Positions 10,378 through 23,858 of a DNA stretch of 64,000 nucleotides are shown in pieces (within the stretch, counting starts at the first letter, position 1; each line of letters begins with the position of its first letter). The notes below the pieces were generated by a model that did not search any database, was not told where the DNA came from, and saw nothing but the letters and a program-made list of their open reading frames with translations. The stretch is taken from positions 1,488,001-1,552,000 of the forward strand of contig CM067081.1 of the NCBI GenBank assembly GCA_034008185.1, in the 5' to 3' direction. The DNA comes from Gorsachius magnificus. Taxonomy: Eukaryota; Chordata; Aves; Pelecaniformes; Ardeidae. The position numbers and the translations under genes were made by a program.

Positions 10378-13300
10378 ATGGGTGGGCTCCTTCCCTCCCG
10401 GGGTGGCGGGGTGCAGCTCTCCCCCCTGTACCCGCAAGCACGCAGGGCCAGAGGTTTCAGCAAGACAAAGCGGCCGAGCTTGCTCTCCCCACCAGCTGCT
10501 TTACATTCCTCCAGCTACATGAAGCCATCTTCAATGACCAGCGTAGCCCCTGCCTGTGGGAACCCCCCCCCTGGCCCCCAGCCACCATCCCAAATCCTCC
10601 TCCTCCCCGCCACCCCGGCAGAGCTCGCACCTCGGCCGCCCTTCGCCTCCGCAGCAAGGAGCTGCTGGGCATGAAACGCCGTCGGCTGGGAAGCCACCGG
10701 CCACGCAGCCACCCCTGGAGAAGCCACCTTGCCTCCAGACACGTTGCTCCTCTTCCCGCTGCTCCCCAAATCTGGCATGAAGCAATCCAGCTCTGGCTGC
10801 CAGCCCTGCTCTGCCTGTCCGTGGGGCTCAGCTTTCTGCTCTCCAGGACCCTGATGGAGAAGTTGGGCAGCTCTGGATCCTTCCTGAGCAGCCGTGTCCA
10901 CCCAGCAGCACTGCTTCCCGTGGCCCATATAACCACCAGTTCATCATGGAGATGAGTTCCTGCAGCTTTCTTAGAACCTTACATGATTTTTTTTACCCAT
11001 TTCTCCTGCTCCACCTACACAGCTCATACTTCCAGGGGTACTTAGAGCAAGACACCTTATTAGCACAAGAAATACAGGCTTTAATGCAGTGCTGAACACC
11101 TTCATGCCCACATTCCCCACCTCAGGCAGGTTTGGATGGAGGTCCCAGACCTTGCAGGAGCCTTGGGTTTCTCCTTTGCAAACAGCTTCATCTCTACACC
11201 ACAGGGTCTCTCTCCTCCCCTCAGCTCCTTCATCTTCCTCGCACCACTGGCCGGGGAGAAACTGTCGTCGCCTGCGATCCCTTTGGCACCAGGTGACCGA
11301 AGATCTCCTCCATCAGCCAAGTTATTTATTTTCCTCCATTAATTCAAGCTCAAGATTGGGCTTTCCAGGGTGTGAGACCTTTGTGCCCAACACCAACCCA
11401 CTTGAGAGTGGCACCAAGCCACCAGCCCGCCAACAACTCCAAGGTGGCCCCAAACCCCTAATCCTGGTCACACCAACCATGTTCCCCATGTGGCTCAGAA
11501 AGGAAAGCAGTCAAGGAGAATTTCTGCAGCAAAAACTCATTTTTCCATCCATCTCTTCTTTCCGTCTGTCTCTAGTCCTGCCACAGGAGCCAAACACATC
11601 ACCCTGTACCAAACCATGTCTGTAGGTGCCTGTTCCTGGAGCTGGACACGAGAGAGGGAAATCTCCTTTGTAATAAGAAACCTGTTGTAATAACAGTTGA
11701 AATCATCATCTTTGCTACTTTTCTCTTTATGTTGTTGAGCTCAAGAAGTCAAGATGCATTTCTGCACCCGCACGGGCTGGATGCATCTTTTGGGAAGAAG
11801 GTAGCGATCACCAAACCACGGCAAGAAAATGTAGGCAAGTCCTCACCCCACCCTGACTCATTCCCATACAGGAATATCTGTGATCCTCAAAGAGCACAGC
11901 CCTGTGCGCAGAGCAGGAGACAGAGCTGGGTCGTCTGTGGGGATCATCACAAGTCTACTTGTTTACAAGCTCTAAAAATAATTTTACCACTCGGTGCCCA
12001 GCATGATTCTGCTGAAGGACCAAGTCACTAGAGGGGAACGTAGGAGCCCAGAACCCAGGGCTGCTCTGCATATCGTCTGGAGCCCACCGTCTACAGAAAG
12101 CACAAGCAGTGCCGTCGCTGTTGTTTTTCAGGGCTAACTGGACAATCCTGACATGACCACACACCTTCCAGACAAACTCCAAAGCTGGTTTTTAGAGAAG
12201 GCAACAACACGCCTTGTGGGTTACAACATCTGATGTGGCAGAGCAACCGGGAGCCCGGGATGGTCCACGCTGCCCACTTCTGCTCTAAGCAATGGGTCAG
12301 CACCCTTGCAGCCTCCGTGTAGGTCTGGGCTGTGGATGTCCCATGCTGTGGTTGGAGGACCCGCATTTTTTCCTGATCTTACTGTCCTCATCCATTATCT
12401 GCGTGCTGGCAGCTCCATGCGGTGCAGATTCACACCGGCCAGGTTCAACTCACCCAACAGCCCCCAACGTACCATCTAACCCAGCCTCCCTTGCCTCACC
12501 GTTCCACTCATTCCCAGCCCCCTGCCAATTTTGCTAGCAATGCCTCTCTATTTCTTCCTATGCCTCGATAAAGATATTAAAAGGGTTTTGAGTAAACAGC
12601 AGGCTCCTTCCAACTCCCACCAGGAATGGCTGGCACCTCCTCTCCCAGCTCTTCCCTTGCACAGGGCAGATTTGAAAAGCCCATTTGTAGCATAGGTCTG
12701 CGGGCGAGTTATGAAAGTGCTTAGAAAAATGGGGACGCGAAGCCCAAGTCAATGAAGTTATTTTGCGTCTCCGCTGCAACAGCTGAATTCAGGACTGTAG
12801 ATCCTGGCCCCACATCAGGGCTAAAACTTATGGGAAAGTTCAGCCATGTCCTAAGCGCAGACCCAGGAAATAAAGGCCAGCCTTGTCAGGAGCAAGGTGC
12901 TGTGTTACATCTCTGTTGCATCTCATAAAGAATACATTCACCCTTTGGCAAAAACGAGGCTCTTTATCTTCATCTGTGAAGGAATCCGGCTGACAGTTCG
13001 ATACTGCCAACATCAATCCATCTGCGATCATGAATCAGGCTCCAAAAACCATGGGATTGGCTTGCAAATAGTAAAACTTGGGTCCTTTATATTTGCCTTC
13101 TGGTTCCTGAGCCTTTAGGTCAAACTCACTTCATGTTTTCTGGGCAATCGAGAAGACGAGACTATTTCTTTTTTTGAATGAAAACTGACATTCTCCTACA
13201 AACTACTGAATAAACAACGTGGGCTCCAATAACATCCCCCGCCACGCAAGCCTCGTGGCAGGATCGTGAGCTGGCCAGACTGCAGGCTGGAGGAGCTGGC

Positions 13301-15627
13301 TGCACACCCTACCTTTCCCTGGAAGTTTGCAGCCCAGCATCGCCGACGCTTGATCCGGCGCGTGTCTGTGGGCCAGGAGAAACGCACATGCGAGGGCTGC
13401 CAGCTGCAGGCGATGGAGCTGGAAACCTGCGGGACCGTGAACCGTTGCAAGCTGGACTAAAGAAATCTGGCTGCAGGAGTGAGTCCTGTCCCAGGGACGG
13501 AAGATCTGCTGCTTCACTTGATATCGGGCTGCAAAAACATGTAGCCTGATGTTGTTTCTTCTGCTCGGGCGTGAAGGCTGCCCAATCCTGTGGAACACAG
13601 GAGTAAATCCTCATTACCAACCATCCCGCAGTGAAAACTACAAGTCCCTGTTCAAGCCCCTCAGCCAACAACAAAATCCAAACTGGCACCAACTTCCTTT
13701 CATCAAGCAGGGGAAATCACCTCCCAGGAGTGGATTCTGCTTTTTTTTATTTTTTAAACATAGGCTGTGGCACAAAAGCCTGAGCAAAACCGTCACAGCC
13801 TCGCGGGAACTGCGGCCAGCGGGAGGGCAGACGCACTGGCACCCAGATTCCTGTTGTAACTCCATAGTCTTCCTCCATCTCTGTCGATGACTAGTGACCA
13901 TGCCCTTTATTTTTGGCATGCATTCGAGGAGGAGTCAATGCATCCCGCATCAGCGTGCCAGAGGTCCAAGCTCTCAAGGAGAGATATCTCAAGGGAGATG
14001 GAGAGGGAGATGGAGGTGGAGATAGAGCCCTCCCATCCCCAGCAAGATGGACGTGAAATGGAATGATGCCTCTCCACCGTACTCCATGGGGTATGACTAA
14101 ATCAAGCAAAATCCAAATTTTATTCATGCCACAACTTCACAAAACTCTCATCCTATGCGTGGAGCCTCATGGGTTTCCTCTCCTTGCCTGGGGATTTGAA
14201 AGCTTGATCATGCCCCTTCTGCAGAAAGACACTGGCTCATGGTACCTCCCCAGCCCCCGGCCCAGTCTCCCAGGAGGACAAGAGTTGTATCTTCAAAGAC
14301 CCCGAGAGCAGAAGACATGCCACCAGTGCTGGCAGCCCAGCCTGAGCCTTGGTACAGAGTTCAAACAGGGCTGAAGCACAGCTCTGCCTGATCCCCTCCA
14401 TCTGCTTTCCTCCTTGTTTTGGTGGGCTTTATCCCTCCCTCCCACTGCCCTCCTCAAGAAGTCCTCTTGTCAGTTTTGTCAATTCGACGTTGCACTGCCA
14501 CTGTGCTCTCCCTACAGAAGGATGAGGTCCTGCAAAGTCCTGCTTGGAGAGCATCAGCCACAAGCTGGATACCCTGGAAATGCTTCCTATCCGCCCTTTT
14601 CCTATTTGTCCCTCTTTTTGGCCTTTCCAGCAGGCAGCAGCTATGAATTCTCCTCCATATTCAAGAGTCACCACCACAGAGAAGTCAGTCTCCTCCGCCT
14701 CTCAAAGCCTTAAGCCCACACATGGGTCAGGTAAGAGTGTAAGACTCCTGCTCCTGGCCCATCCTGCTCGACAGCCCTCCTCCCTCTAGGCACAGAAGCC
14801 ACCAGGAGGTAGAAAGGGACATTTCGATAATGGGGGCTGATGGCTTGGGTGGCTCTGTTCCCTGCTGGTCCCTCAGGGCACCATGCAGAGATGGACAGCT
14901 GGGTGGGGAGGCAAAACATCTCTCTCCAAGATGTAGGGTCAATCTTGCCTCCCTGCACGATGCCCCTGGAGCTCCTCTCACCACCGGCTATGCAGCTCCG
15001 ATGGGGGTGGGAAGAGGAGAGCGGGATCCTTTGGGCTGAGCCTTGGCCTGGTTTTATGCTGTTTCTTCTCATGCATTAAACCAGTGGTGGAGTAATGCTG
15101 TAATTCACAGCACTGAAACCACAGGAGAGGAGCTACCTCCTCCCCATAACTGATGGTGTAACCCTTGAACTCCTCAGTGGGCTCGTTGCAGCCACCTCTG
15201 CAGCTGGTCTCCTGTGCCACCTCGACCCAGGGCCTGGATTTCATTCAGTGATGGCAGGAGATGTGCCTCTGAGCTAGAAATCAGCACTGAATGTCTTCTG
15301 AAGCTGCAGGGAGACACCTTGCCTGCAAGCAATCAGCACCTCCTCATGATGCAGCAGCTCCGCGAAGCTGCCTCCAGCTGCAATTCAAATACAGACATCA
15401 CCTTACACAGCATCTGATTTCCTACTCCCATCCTAATGAGTGATTAACGCCGGTGAGAGCTCCTCCCAAAAGTCTCTTGAAGGCAACTGTGTTCGGGGGA
15501 CACAGAGCGTTCACCGTGGAGCAGTCCCGGAGATTGCTCTGCTCGATGGACCATGTGTGAAACTCAGCCTCGCTCAGGAGCTTTATCACGTCTCATACCA
15601 CACCTCGAGCTACAAAGACTGCCTAGA

Positions 15628-15696
15628 GAGGACATCACCCTACCTCTCCTGAGGACATCACCCTACCGCTCCTGAGGACATCACCCTACCTCTCCT
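15628..15696. repeat. 23-bp tandem repeat, three copies
   Basis: Three head-to-tail copies of GAGGACATCACCCTACCTCT plus CCT, with a single T/G change in the middle copy. The near-identity suggests recent duplication. Confidence 0.9.
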
Positions 15697-16583
15697 GACT
15701 CATGCTGCGGGGAAAGGAAGGAGCAGCCTTTACATCTACCACCCTACGGCAATATAACGACCTGCAGAACTTGTGCTGGAGGCAACATAATTTGTTACAG
15801 CACCCTGAATGCAAAGTGTGTTCCCAAGGGCTTTGCGGAGTTGCAACAGGATCCAGTCAATCCCTGCAAGAGCACGCGCCAGCTCTGGGTTGCCAGCATC
15901 TGAGAACGTCTGTTCCCTGTGCAAACAGCCATAACTACTGCAGGTAGTGGTCATTTTTGCACAAATCTGAGTGCTAGAGGACTTTCAAGAGCTCTAAAGC
16001 TGCCCCTTCGGGTTTACGGTAGTCAATGACTGATGAGGCTTAAAAAGATAATTTACCAATGGAATCACATTAGTCCAACCTGGAATGGGAAATCCAGTAA
16101 TTTTTTTTTAGCATCTGAGCATGTTGCCAAGCACAAGACCAACACAGGGTAAATAGTCTATACTCAGCGATACAGAGAGGACCATGAGTAAGAGATTACC
16201 CTCCAGGGATGGAGACCAGCAAAGAAATAAGAGAGAGGGGTGAAGAAAGGCTGGGCAAAGCAAGAGGGAAGGACAGAGAGGAAAAATGGGGGAGCAGAGC
16301 ACCCTGGGCCTGTCCGCATCTCCTGCCTCCGCTGCGACACATCCCCACCTGCACCTCAAGGCAAGTGCCTGTCCAGGGTCAGCATCATCTCTGGGAGAGC
16401 CACAAAGAGAAACAGTGGTGGCAAAACCCTGCCAGCTCCTCGGCAGAGGTGAGAAGCAGAGAAATGTTCCCCAGGAGGCTGGGCAAGGCAGAGGTTTTGG
16501 CTTGGGGTGGCGGGATGCAAGGCTGGAGCCTTGCACGGGCTTAGGATACCCTCTGCAGGCCAGTGCTGAGCTCCGCACGCCCG

Positions 16584-16850
16584 GAATCATAGAATCACAG
16601 AAGGTTTGGGTGGGAAGGGACCTTCAAAGCTCATCCAGTCCAAGCCCCTGCCATGGGTAGGGACATCTTGCACTAGATCAGGTTGCTCAAAGCCCCGTCC
16701 AACCTGGCCTTGAACAATTCCAATGATGGAGCATCCACAACTCCTCTGGGTAACCTGTGCCAGTGTCTCACCTCCCTCATAGTAAAACATTTCTTCCTTA
16801 TGTCCAATCTAAACCTACCCTCCCTCCATTGAAAACCATTGCCCCTTGCA
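16584..16850 (-). mobile_element. CR1 LINE 3' fragment
   Basis: This copy is in minus orientation. It starts with the inverted tail GAATCATAGAATCACAGAAGG, then TTGGGTGGGAAGGGACC and the end of the pol frame ([12 protein letters not shown] block reversed). Only the 3' 270 bp or so remain. Confidence 0.85.
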
Positions 16851-17904
16851 GGGATTTGGGTTGGAAGACACAGAAACCACGTTCTGTCCAGAGTGGGTTG
16901 GATGTGCAGGAGCAATTTGGCAGAATATCTGGCAGAGATCCCTTTCCAAATCTGCTGTCACTAGGACCTCTGCAGAGAGCTAAAGCTCTGCATGGTGGCT
17001 TGTCCCGCGAGTGGCTTTGGTGGGGAACTGTCTTCTCTTCCCATGTTTTCTGTCCCTCCCCAAGGGCTCCCCTGGCTGCAGCTCCCAGGTCAGGCTGATC
17101 CCAGGGAGCGGGCAACTTTGTGGGGGGCCAGGGCATCCGTGGAAATAATAGATCCCATCTGGTTCTGCTTAGCAGCAGCATCTACAGGACAGGCACCTGA
17201 GATGCTGTACTAAGTCCAGACCCAAACCACTGCCTCCTTCAAGTCATCATTTGTCTTAATGAAGTCACTATAATTTTTTTGTTTCCTGGATATTAGCTTT
17301 TTTGCCTGCCAGTGTTTTGTGGATCCCCACAACAGCGAGGATTGATGCACTGATATCCTTTTAGTCATCCGACAGCTAAACTAGAGACGACTAAAGGTAG
17401 AAGTGTGGGTGAGATAGCAAGTAAATGATAACCCCTAGCAAGTTCCTGGCACACATTTAAAGGCTGTTTCTTGGGCACAGATCTTCAAACGTGGGTCTTT
17501 CAAGGGGGCTCAAAGGTGTAGGGCTTCACCTCCATCTCTGCAGCCACATTTTCTCTGCTGCCAACCCAATGTCTAGGGTAGCTAAGAGCCTTCATCAGAG
17601 AGGGACCTGACACTAAAATATGGTGAAAAGACAGATTGGTTTAGTGCCCCAGTAAATAGATGAAAAGCAGAAGAGAAGCACAAGAGATTTCCATAGCAAC
17701 TAGCGCAGAGGCTCTGCCTCCTCTGATTTTCTCTGATTCAGCTTCCCTGCACACAGATAATCCAGGGGTGCTGGTATGATCACTGACCCCACTGGAAAGG
17801 GATGGCCTTAAAGGAGGTGCGGTGAGCATGTGATGGAGCCGGCTCCTTCGCCAAAGGAAGCACCAAGTTCCTCTGGAAGGGGGTTCTGAGGGGGGCTTGC
17901 TTAA
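16851..17904. other. Intergenic DNA, nothing recognised
   Basis: I recognise no gene, RNA or repeat family here. Short open frames on both strands lack any family resemblance. Confidence 0.5.
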
Positions 17905-18213
17905 AAACATTATCACCCTCTACAACTACCTGACAGGAGGTTGTAGTGAGGTGGGTGTTGGTCTCTGCTCCCAGGGAATGGGCGATGGGATGAGGGGAAA
18001 CAGCCTCAAGTTGTGCCAGGGCAGGGTGAGGTTGGCCCTGGGGAACAATTCCTTCCCCAAAGGGCTGTCAGGGGCTGGAAGGGGCTGCCCCCCGGGGGGA
18101 TTTAACGCCGGGCGGGGGTGCTGGGGCGGGTTGGGGGTGGGGCGGGGTGGGGAACGGTTGAGCTTGACGAGTTTAAAGGTCTGTTCCAACCTAAACGATT
18201 CTATGATTCTATG
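17905..18213 (+). mobile_element. CR1 LINE 3' fragment (GC-rich subfamily)
   Basis: It opens with CCCTCTACAACTACCTGACAGG, the nucleotide version of the YNCLRGG block of CR1 pol, and ends in CGATTCTATGATTCTATGA. The middle shares the G-rich interior (TGCCAGGGCAGGGTGAGGTT) with other copies in the window. Confidence 0.85.
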
Positions 18214-18837
18214 AAAAATGCCCCAAAAAATCAGTTCTTCAAACTGATTCAAGCCCCTGAATGTAGAAACCTGCAAAGCCAAGTCATGTTCTCAGAGCCC
18301 CGAGTACAATTGCTATCACGGTGACATCCAGCCCAAGCACTGCTAACATCCACATTTCGGGCAATACACAGAAAGACGAGAGCTCTGTTTGACTAAAATA
18401 AAGCCACACCCAGACTCGGTGCACCTTTGGTCTTCCCAGGAAAGGGGAAAAAAAAATAAAATAAAGTCACCCTGGTCAAGCTGAGGGCTAAGAAAGAAGT
18501 TCTTGCACACCTGATTGGTAGGAAGGAGCATCCTGGGAGAAGCTGATGAAGCAGCCAGGCTGGAGAGCAAGAGAGGAGAGGCGGCAACCGGGGGGCATCA
18601 AAGCAGAACCGTGGCTGCGGCAGCCCTGCGAGAAGAAACACATTTTCTGAGCCATGCTGGCATTTGAGATTTCTTCCTCTACTTATCATAGAGATATACA
18701 ATAGAAAAAATTCTTGTTCAAACAGGATGGCAGGTAGGGGGAGACATCCCGGTGGGACCGGACAAATCCCAGGCTTAAATTTCAGTAAGAGAAATTCAGG
18801 TAAAATAGCGAGAAACTAAAAGATTGGGATTGATCAT

Positions 18838-18965
18838 TTGGGAAGGCTTCAGGGTCCCCACTGCTGGAGATCTTTGAGAAGAGGCTGAACAGATCTGTCA
18901 GCGATGACATACATGGAGCTGATCTCACCTTGGATGGAAGCTTAGGAGCAATCCGGATCGCTGTG
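18838..18965 (+). mobile_element. Old CR1-like remnant
   Basis: The segment around CTGGAGATCTTTGAGAAGAG followed by CAGATCTGTCAGCGATGACA resembles the 3' region of ancient reptile/bird CR1 elements (an SLEVFKxRLD-type codon block then a spacer). The tail is not recognisable, so age and boundaries are uncertain. Confidence 0.4.
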
Positions 18966-20814
18966 TCCAGCCCTCTGACTGAAGGCTGCCAAGCAGCAGA
19001 GGTTTAGTTCCGAAGGTCAACCAGGTACCTGCACCATGTGCCACACTGGGACACAAAACACCTCCCAGCATCCCACCTAATGAACAGATTAATGCACCGG
19101 GGGAGCATCTCTGAGCTCAAAGACCTCTCCTGCACCTACAGCCCTGAGGCAGCAGGGAGTTTGGGTAAAAATCAACCCAGCACCTCTGGTTGTCTGGGAC
19201 TGGGCTGGAATTCCCTTAAACACGTTTGCTGGTGGTTGTTTAAGGACGTTAGGCATTGGAAAGCAGGATGTGCAAACCCAAGGCATGGCTCCTCTGTGCT
19301 CTGTCCTGCTCAGCACACAGCTTTGCAAGAAAAAAAAAATAATTTTCCAAGCAAATGCCCCAAAAACGCACATGAGCTGATGGTTTGGTGGTATTTACTG
19401 ATACCTCATGCATGTCCCATCCAGACCTTCTGCCCTCCTCTTCCATGATGGCTTCCTGAAGCCTTCAAACGTCGCTGTGTGAGCGGGTGTCTCTCCCACT
19501 AGCATTGTCTCAGGCAACATAGAGGTCTCCAGAGGCTCTGCTACCCTTCATCCAAAACCTGAGCGCTCTGCTCAGATGCAGATAAATAAACTCCAGCTAT
19601 ATCGCAGAGATGAGGAACTGCTGGAGGTATCAGAAGGATGGAGAGGCACCAAGAGAGATCCGGTGGCCACAGTGACCTAAAACCAAAAGAGAACAAATCT
19701 CCTGAAAAAAAAAAATCCCTAAATCTCTATTATACCCATCTTCCCCTCATTCCCAGAGCTCATGAGAACAGTCAAGCCCACGTCAGGCGATTGACCGAGT
19801 CCAGATTGTCCCATGTCCCCCCTTTCCTAGTCTGGCAGAAGAAACAGCCTCTCCTGCTCTCCGTGTTGAGTCCTAACACCCCAACCTCAGCCCCCACAGC
19901 TGGTGCAAGAAAAAGCAAACTCACCCCAGGAGAGTTTTCAGGGCAATGTGACCAGGATGGTTTATCCTCCTCTTCCTTCCCTGCTAACCCATCTCCCAGG
20001 ATGACGGGATGTTACCAAGTCTGCTGTGCGCTTGGCACTGCACAAACATTGAAGCAGGGGTCCAGGATCCACTTAAGCAGATAATCAGAGCGACAAGATG
20101 CTTTCCTGACCCAGCACACGCGATAACCTGGAAAGCAGAAGAGCTGGTGAGATGGCCAAGCCTCCTGCCCGCATGGGAGCTCTGCACCTCCCACACCTCA
20201 CATTTAACACCCTGACAAGCCATGGCCCAACCTCACGAGCCTGCCCACAGCCTCGCTTGTGCCAGGCCATCTCGGAGGCCTTTCCAAGAAGATATCCCTC
20301 TCAGACTCACCACGAGGAGCCCAGATTTTGAAGCAATTTAGGCACCTTCCTGGGGTGCCACCTTGTTTGTGTTATGTGTCACAGCAATTCACGGCTCCGC
20401 AGACAGAGCCTGTAGCCACTAACACATTAAATAGTCCTCACTCAGGCTAAAGCCACACTGTTAAGTGCTTTCTTCCTTCCCAGACAGGGTGACCACATCT
20501 AAACTACTTTTTAAAGAACAACCTGTGGTCCCAGTAACCCCAAACTGCGGTGCCTGGGGTTGGGCTGGGCTAGGATGGGGCTAGTTGCTCGAGGCCAAAA
20601 CTGTGCCAAGGATCTAACAGTTCACTGGGATGCTTTGGGGTGTAACACAAGCCCCTTTCCTAGGAGCTGGACTCACCCCCTAACCCCAGCACTTCAATCT
20701 GGGGAGCAGTTACGCCAAGGTAGCTCCTAGTCTGGGCTCCTCCATTATGGGCCTGAGGCAGGAGGAAGGGGTAAGGGTTAACGGGGCCAGCAGGGACACC
20801 AAGACAAGAATTAC

Positions 20815-21010
20815 GGAAGATTTATGTCTGACAACAGAAAAATAGCTTTCTGGTGGCAGGGATAGGCTCAGTGAGTCGCCTGGGGGGAGGTGGGTTGCCA
20901 GCACTGGAGGTCTTTAAGAACAGGATGAATAAGCATTGCTCAAGAGTGACTCGGGCTGAGCTGATCCCGCTGCAGGGAAAGGGGATGACTGGATAACCCC
21001 TTGGGAACCT
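20815..21010 (+). mobile_element. Old CR1-like remnant
   Basis: It contains CACTGGAGGTCTTTAAGAAC followed by CAAGAGTGACTCGG and GGGATGACTGGATAACCCC, the pattern of the 3' end of old CR1 copies. It is diverged and lacks a clean octamer tail. Confidence 0.45.
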
Positions 21011-22362
21011 TGCCAGCCCTATTTTCCATGAGTCCTGCACCCCCTTGGGCAACACCGGGGTGTGATATCACACTGATCTGAAACTCCACGTAGCATTTGC
21101 CTGTAATAGCCAGCCAGTCAGCTTAGTCCCCTGGCACCAGGAACACGGCAGGGGGGTTTGCATTCCCCCAATTCCCGAAGACAGCATGTGCATCTGGATG
21201 CCACAGCTCCTCTCCTCATCCCTCCCCTCCTGGAAGAGTGTCCCCCCTACAAACCCTGGCCAGAGGAGGAAGGGGGAAAAAGGGGGAGCAACCACAAAAC
21301 AGACCCCAGGGATCTGCTCCTAAGGCAACCAATAACCCAACGGGGATAGAGCTGGGGTTCACTGTACGCACCGAGCTCACCCTGGACAGCAGCCAGCACC
21401 CCTTGCTCGTGCCCACATCTCCTTGCTTTGCTTATTTTCAAAACCTGTTTGCCTGGCTATTCACTGCCTCCTTTTCCCTGCTCACTCCACTCTACGCATA
21501 CCCTCTACACCAGCTCCGTTTTGCAACCTCTTTCCCACACCCTCCCTTTCCCCAGAAAAAAAACCCACGATGGTTAAATGTGATTTTGCATCTCTTCCTC
21601 CGAGGCTCCCCCATAGGATGTGGCAGCTCTCAAGAGGAGAATAGTTCAAAGCTTTTCTCTCTCGGTAAAAGCTGTTTGTTAAACCATCAAGTCTGTTCCA
21701 CAAGCATTGAAGCTCTCCTCCTCGTTTGCTAATGGCTTCACGCCGCAGGCCAAACGCTGTTGGTCTTCCTTCAGAAATGACTGTTCCTCATATTAAACCT
21801 CTGAGGAATATTTGTTAAAAGTCGTTAATGAAAATAATCAACTCTGCATCACTAAACCTTCAAATGCTGACAGGAGTGGATGCACAGCAACACCGTCCCT
21901 GCAGCTGCAAGGCTTCATACAGTGCCAGAGGTAGGAGTGCAGCTTCATAAGATTTTTAGCCCAGTTTCTTAGCTTGGGCTAAGGAGGTCTTGCGGGTCTA
22001 ATCACTTCTTAATCAGCTGGACCTTTCAACCAGCCTGGCGAAAAGATAGAAATCTCAAAGATATTGCACATCAAAATATTCCCTGCAAATAGGAGCTTGG
22101 TATCAGAAACGTAAATGAGTGCCCTGCACTAAATTGGGTACACTGGTAGTCACTGGAGAATCCACAAAGAAGAGAGCTCCACGGGCTCTGTGTGGAAGCT
22201 CACCATGGAAATGATGCGATTTACTCAACCTCCCTGTCCCTCACACCCTAAATTAGGCAAGAGTAGGACCTGCCCCATCACCCCTTTTACCCCTCCCCAG
22301 CAAGTTATTTAGTAGAAGTGGAAGACTTGAGATTAATTTTAAGTCCCTGTTTCAAGCAGCAA

Positions 22363-22430
22363 TAGAATCATAGAATCATAGAATCATAGAATCATAGAAT
22401 CATAGAATCATAGAATCATAGAATCATAGA
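22363..22430. repeat. (AATCATAG)n microsatellite, about 8 units
   Basis: Perfect octamer repeats form the tail of the CR1 copy at 22363-23250. CR1 elements usually end in two to four units, so this one has expanded or was seeded long. Confidence 0.95.
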
Positions 22431-23250
22431 ATGTTTTGGGTTGGAAGGGACCCCTAGAGGTCACCCAGCCCAACCCCCCTGCAGGAGCAGGGACACCTTG
22501 AACCACATCAGGTTGCTCACAGCCCCGGCCAACCTGGCCTGGAATGGTCCCAGGGATGGGGCCTCCACCACCTCTCTGGGCAACCCCTGCCAGGGTTTCA
22601 CCACCCTCCCTGGAAAGAATTTCCTCCTTAGATCCATTCTAAACCTACCCTGCTTCAGTTTAAAACCATCCCCCCTTGTCCTGTCCCAGCTGGCCCTACT
22701 AAAAAGATTTTCCCCACCTTTCCTATAGGCCCCCTTTAGGTACTGAAAGGCCGTAATCAGGTCTCCCCACAGCCTCCTCTTCTCCAGGCTGAACAAGCCC
22801 AACTCCCTCAGCCTGTCCTCATAAGAGAGGGGCTCCAGCCCTCGCAGCATTTTAGTAGCCCTCCTCTGGCCCCGCTCCAACAGCTCCATGTCCTCCTTGT
22901 GCTGAGGGCCCCAGAGCTGGACGCGGGGCTCCAGGGGAGGTCTCCCCAGAGCAGAGTAGAGGGGCAGAATCACCTCCCTCGCCCCGCTGGCCACGCTTCT
23001 CCTGATGCAGCCCAGGGTATGGTTGGCTTCTGGGCTGCCAGCGCCCATGGCCGGCTCATGTCCAGCTTTTCATCCCCCAGCACGCCCAAGTCCCTCTGGG
23101 CAGGGCTGCTCTCCATCCTTTCTTCCACCAGCCTGTACTGATACTGGGGGTTACCCCGACCCAGGTGCAGGACCTTGCACTTGGCCTTGTTGAACCTCAT
23201 GAGGTTCACACAGGCCCACCTCTCCAGCCTGTCCAGGTCTCTCTGGATGA
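22363..23250 (-). mobile_element. CR1 LINE fragment with expanded octamer tail
   Basis: This is a long minus-strand copy. It begins with the inverted 3' tail expanded to about eight AATCATAG units and continues into the C-terminal half of the pol frame. The minus translation keeps [20 protein letters not shown] and related blocks up to [15 protein letters not shown], but it has no full reverse transcriptase and is truncated at the 5' end. It is close in sequence to the plus copies at 24178 and 36031. Confidence 0.92.
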
Positions 23251-23756
23251 AAATAGAAAATGATGGGTTAGGGGTGACCTGAAAGTTTTGGGAGGCGGCT
23301 GCAGGGCTGGGAGGAAAGGGTCAGCCTGAGGCTGCAGGCTGGGGATTTGGGTTCCTCCAAACCCCGTGGCCGCAGAACTGTGCACTGCAGTCACCGAGCA
23401 AAACCACTGGCTGAATATGAGCAGATATTGCCCCAAAAGGGTTAAAATAAAGGGTTGGCGTGATACTGGCCCTTGTGCTCTGCCAGTTAAAGCAGCAGAG
23501 AGTTTATAACCTGGTAATCTCATCGGCGAAGCTCCTGGGTCTTTCCAGCCAGCTGGAGAGCCGAATGGGTGTTCTCCACAGCTTGGCCTGTTGATGTCCC
23601 AGTCAAGCTGTACTTAACAAGCCCTGAGGAGTCCAAAAAGGAGCACGCACTGCAGATGTAAGGAAAAAAAAAGCTGTGCAAATCAAGACAGAAAAAGGAT
23701 TGTTAGTGCACAAGGGTTTTGCGGTGTCTTTTTAAAGACCCGCTGCTGGATCTTGT
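23251..23756. other. Intergenic DNA, nothing recognised
   Basis: This short non-repetitive stretch lies between two CR1 copies. No gene or motif stands out. Confidence 0.5.
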
Positions 23757-23858
23757 GGGGTGAGGGTGGAAGGGATGGCAGGGTTAGGTTAAAGGTTGGA
23801 CTCTATGATCTTAAAGGTCTTTTCCAACCAAAGTGATTCTATGATTCTATTCTATGAA
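23757..23858 (+). mobile_element. CR1 LINE 3' end fragment
   Basis: Only the last 100 bp remain: GGGATGGCAGGGTTAGG, CTTAAAGGTCTTTTCCAACC, then GATTCTATGATTCTATTCTATGA. Confidence 0.85.

Larger units (their letters stand above)
10163..16583. other. Intergenic DNA, no gene recognised
   Basis: This stretch lies between the divergent CHRDL2 and RNF169 promoters. It holds two small tandem repeats (22-bp unit at 10320-10377 and 23-bp unit at 15628-15696). Open frames such as plus 10134-10955 lie in GC-rich low-complexity DNA and show no domain, no codon-like pattern and no splice logic. I see no supported gene. Confidence 0.6.

Noticed and set aside
10134..10955. A 273-codon plus-strand open frame upstream of CHRDL2
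   Set aside because: It lies in GC-rich, repeat-containing DNA near a CpG island. The product is Pro/Ser/Ala-rich low complexity with no domain, and several other frames are open over the same stretch.
22363..22430. Telomere-like or CRISPR-like short repeats
   Set aside because: The unit AATCATAG is the known CR1 tail octamer and is joined to a CR1 body.
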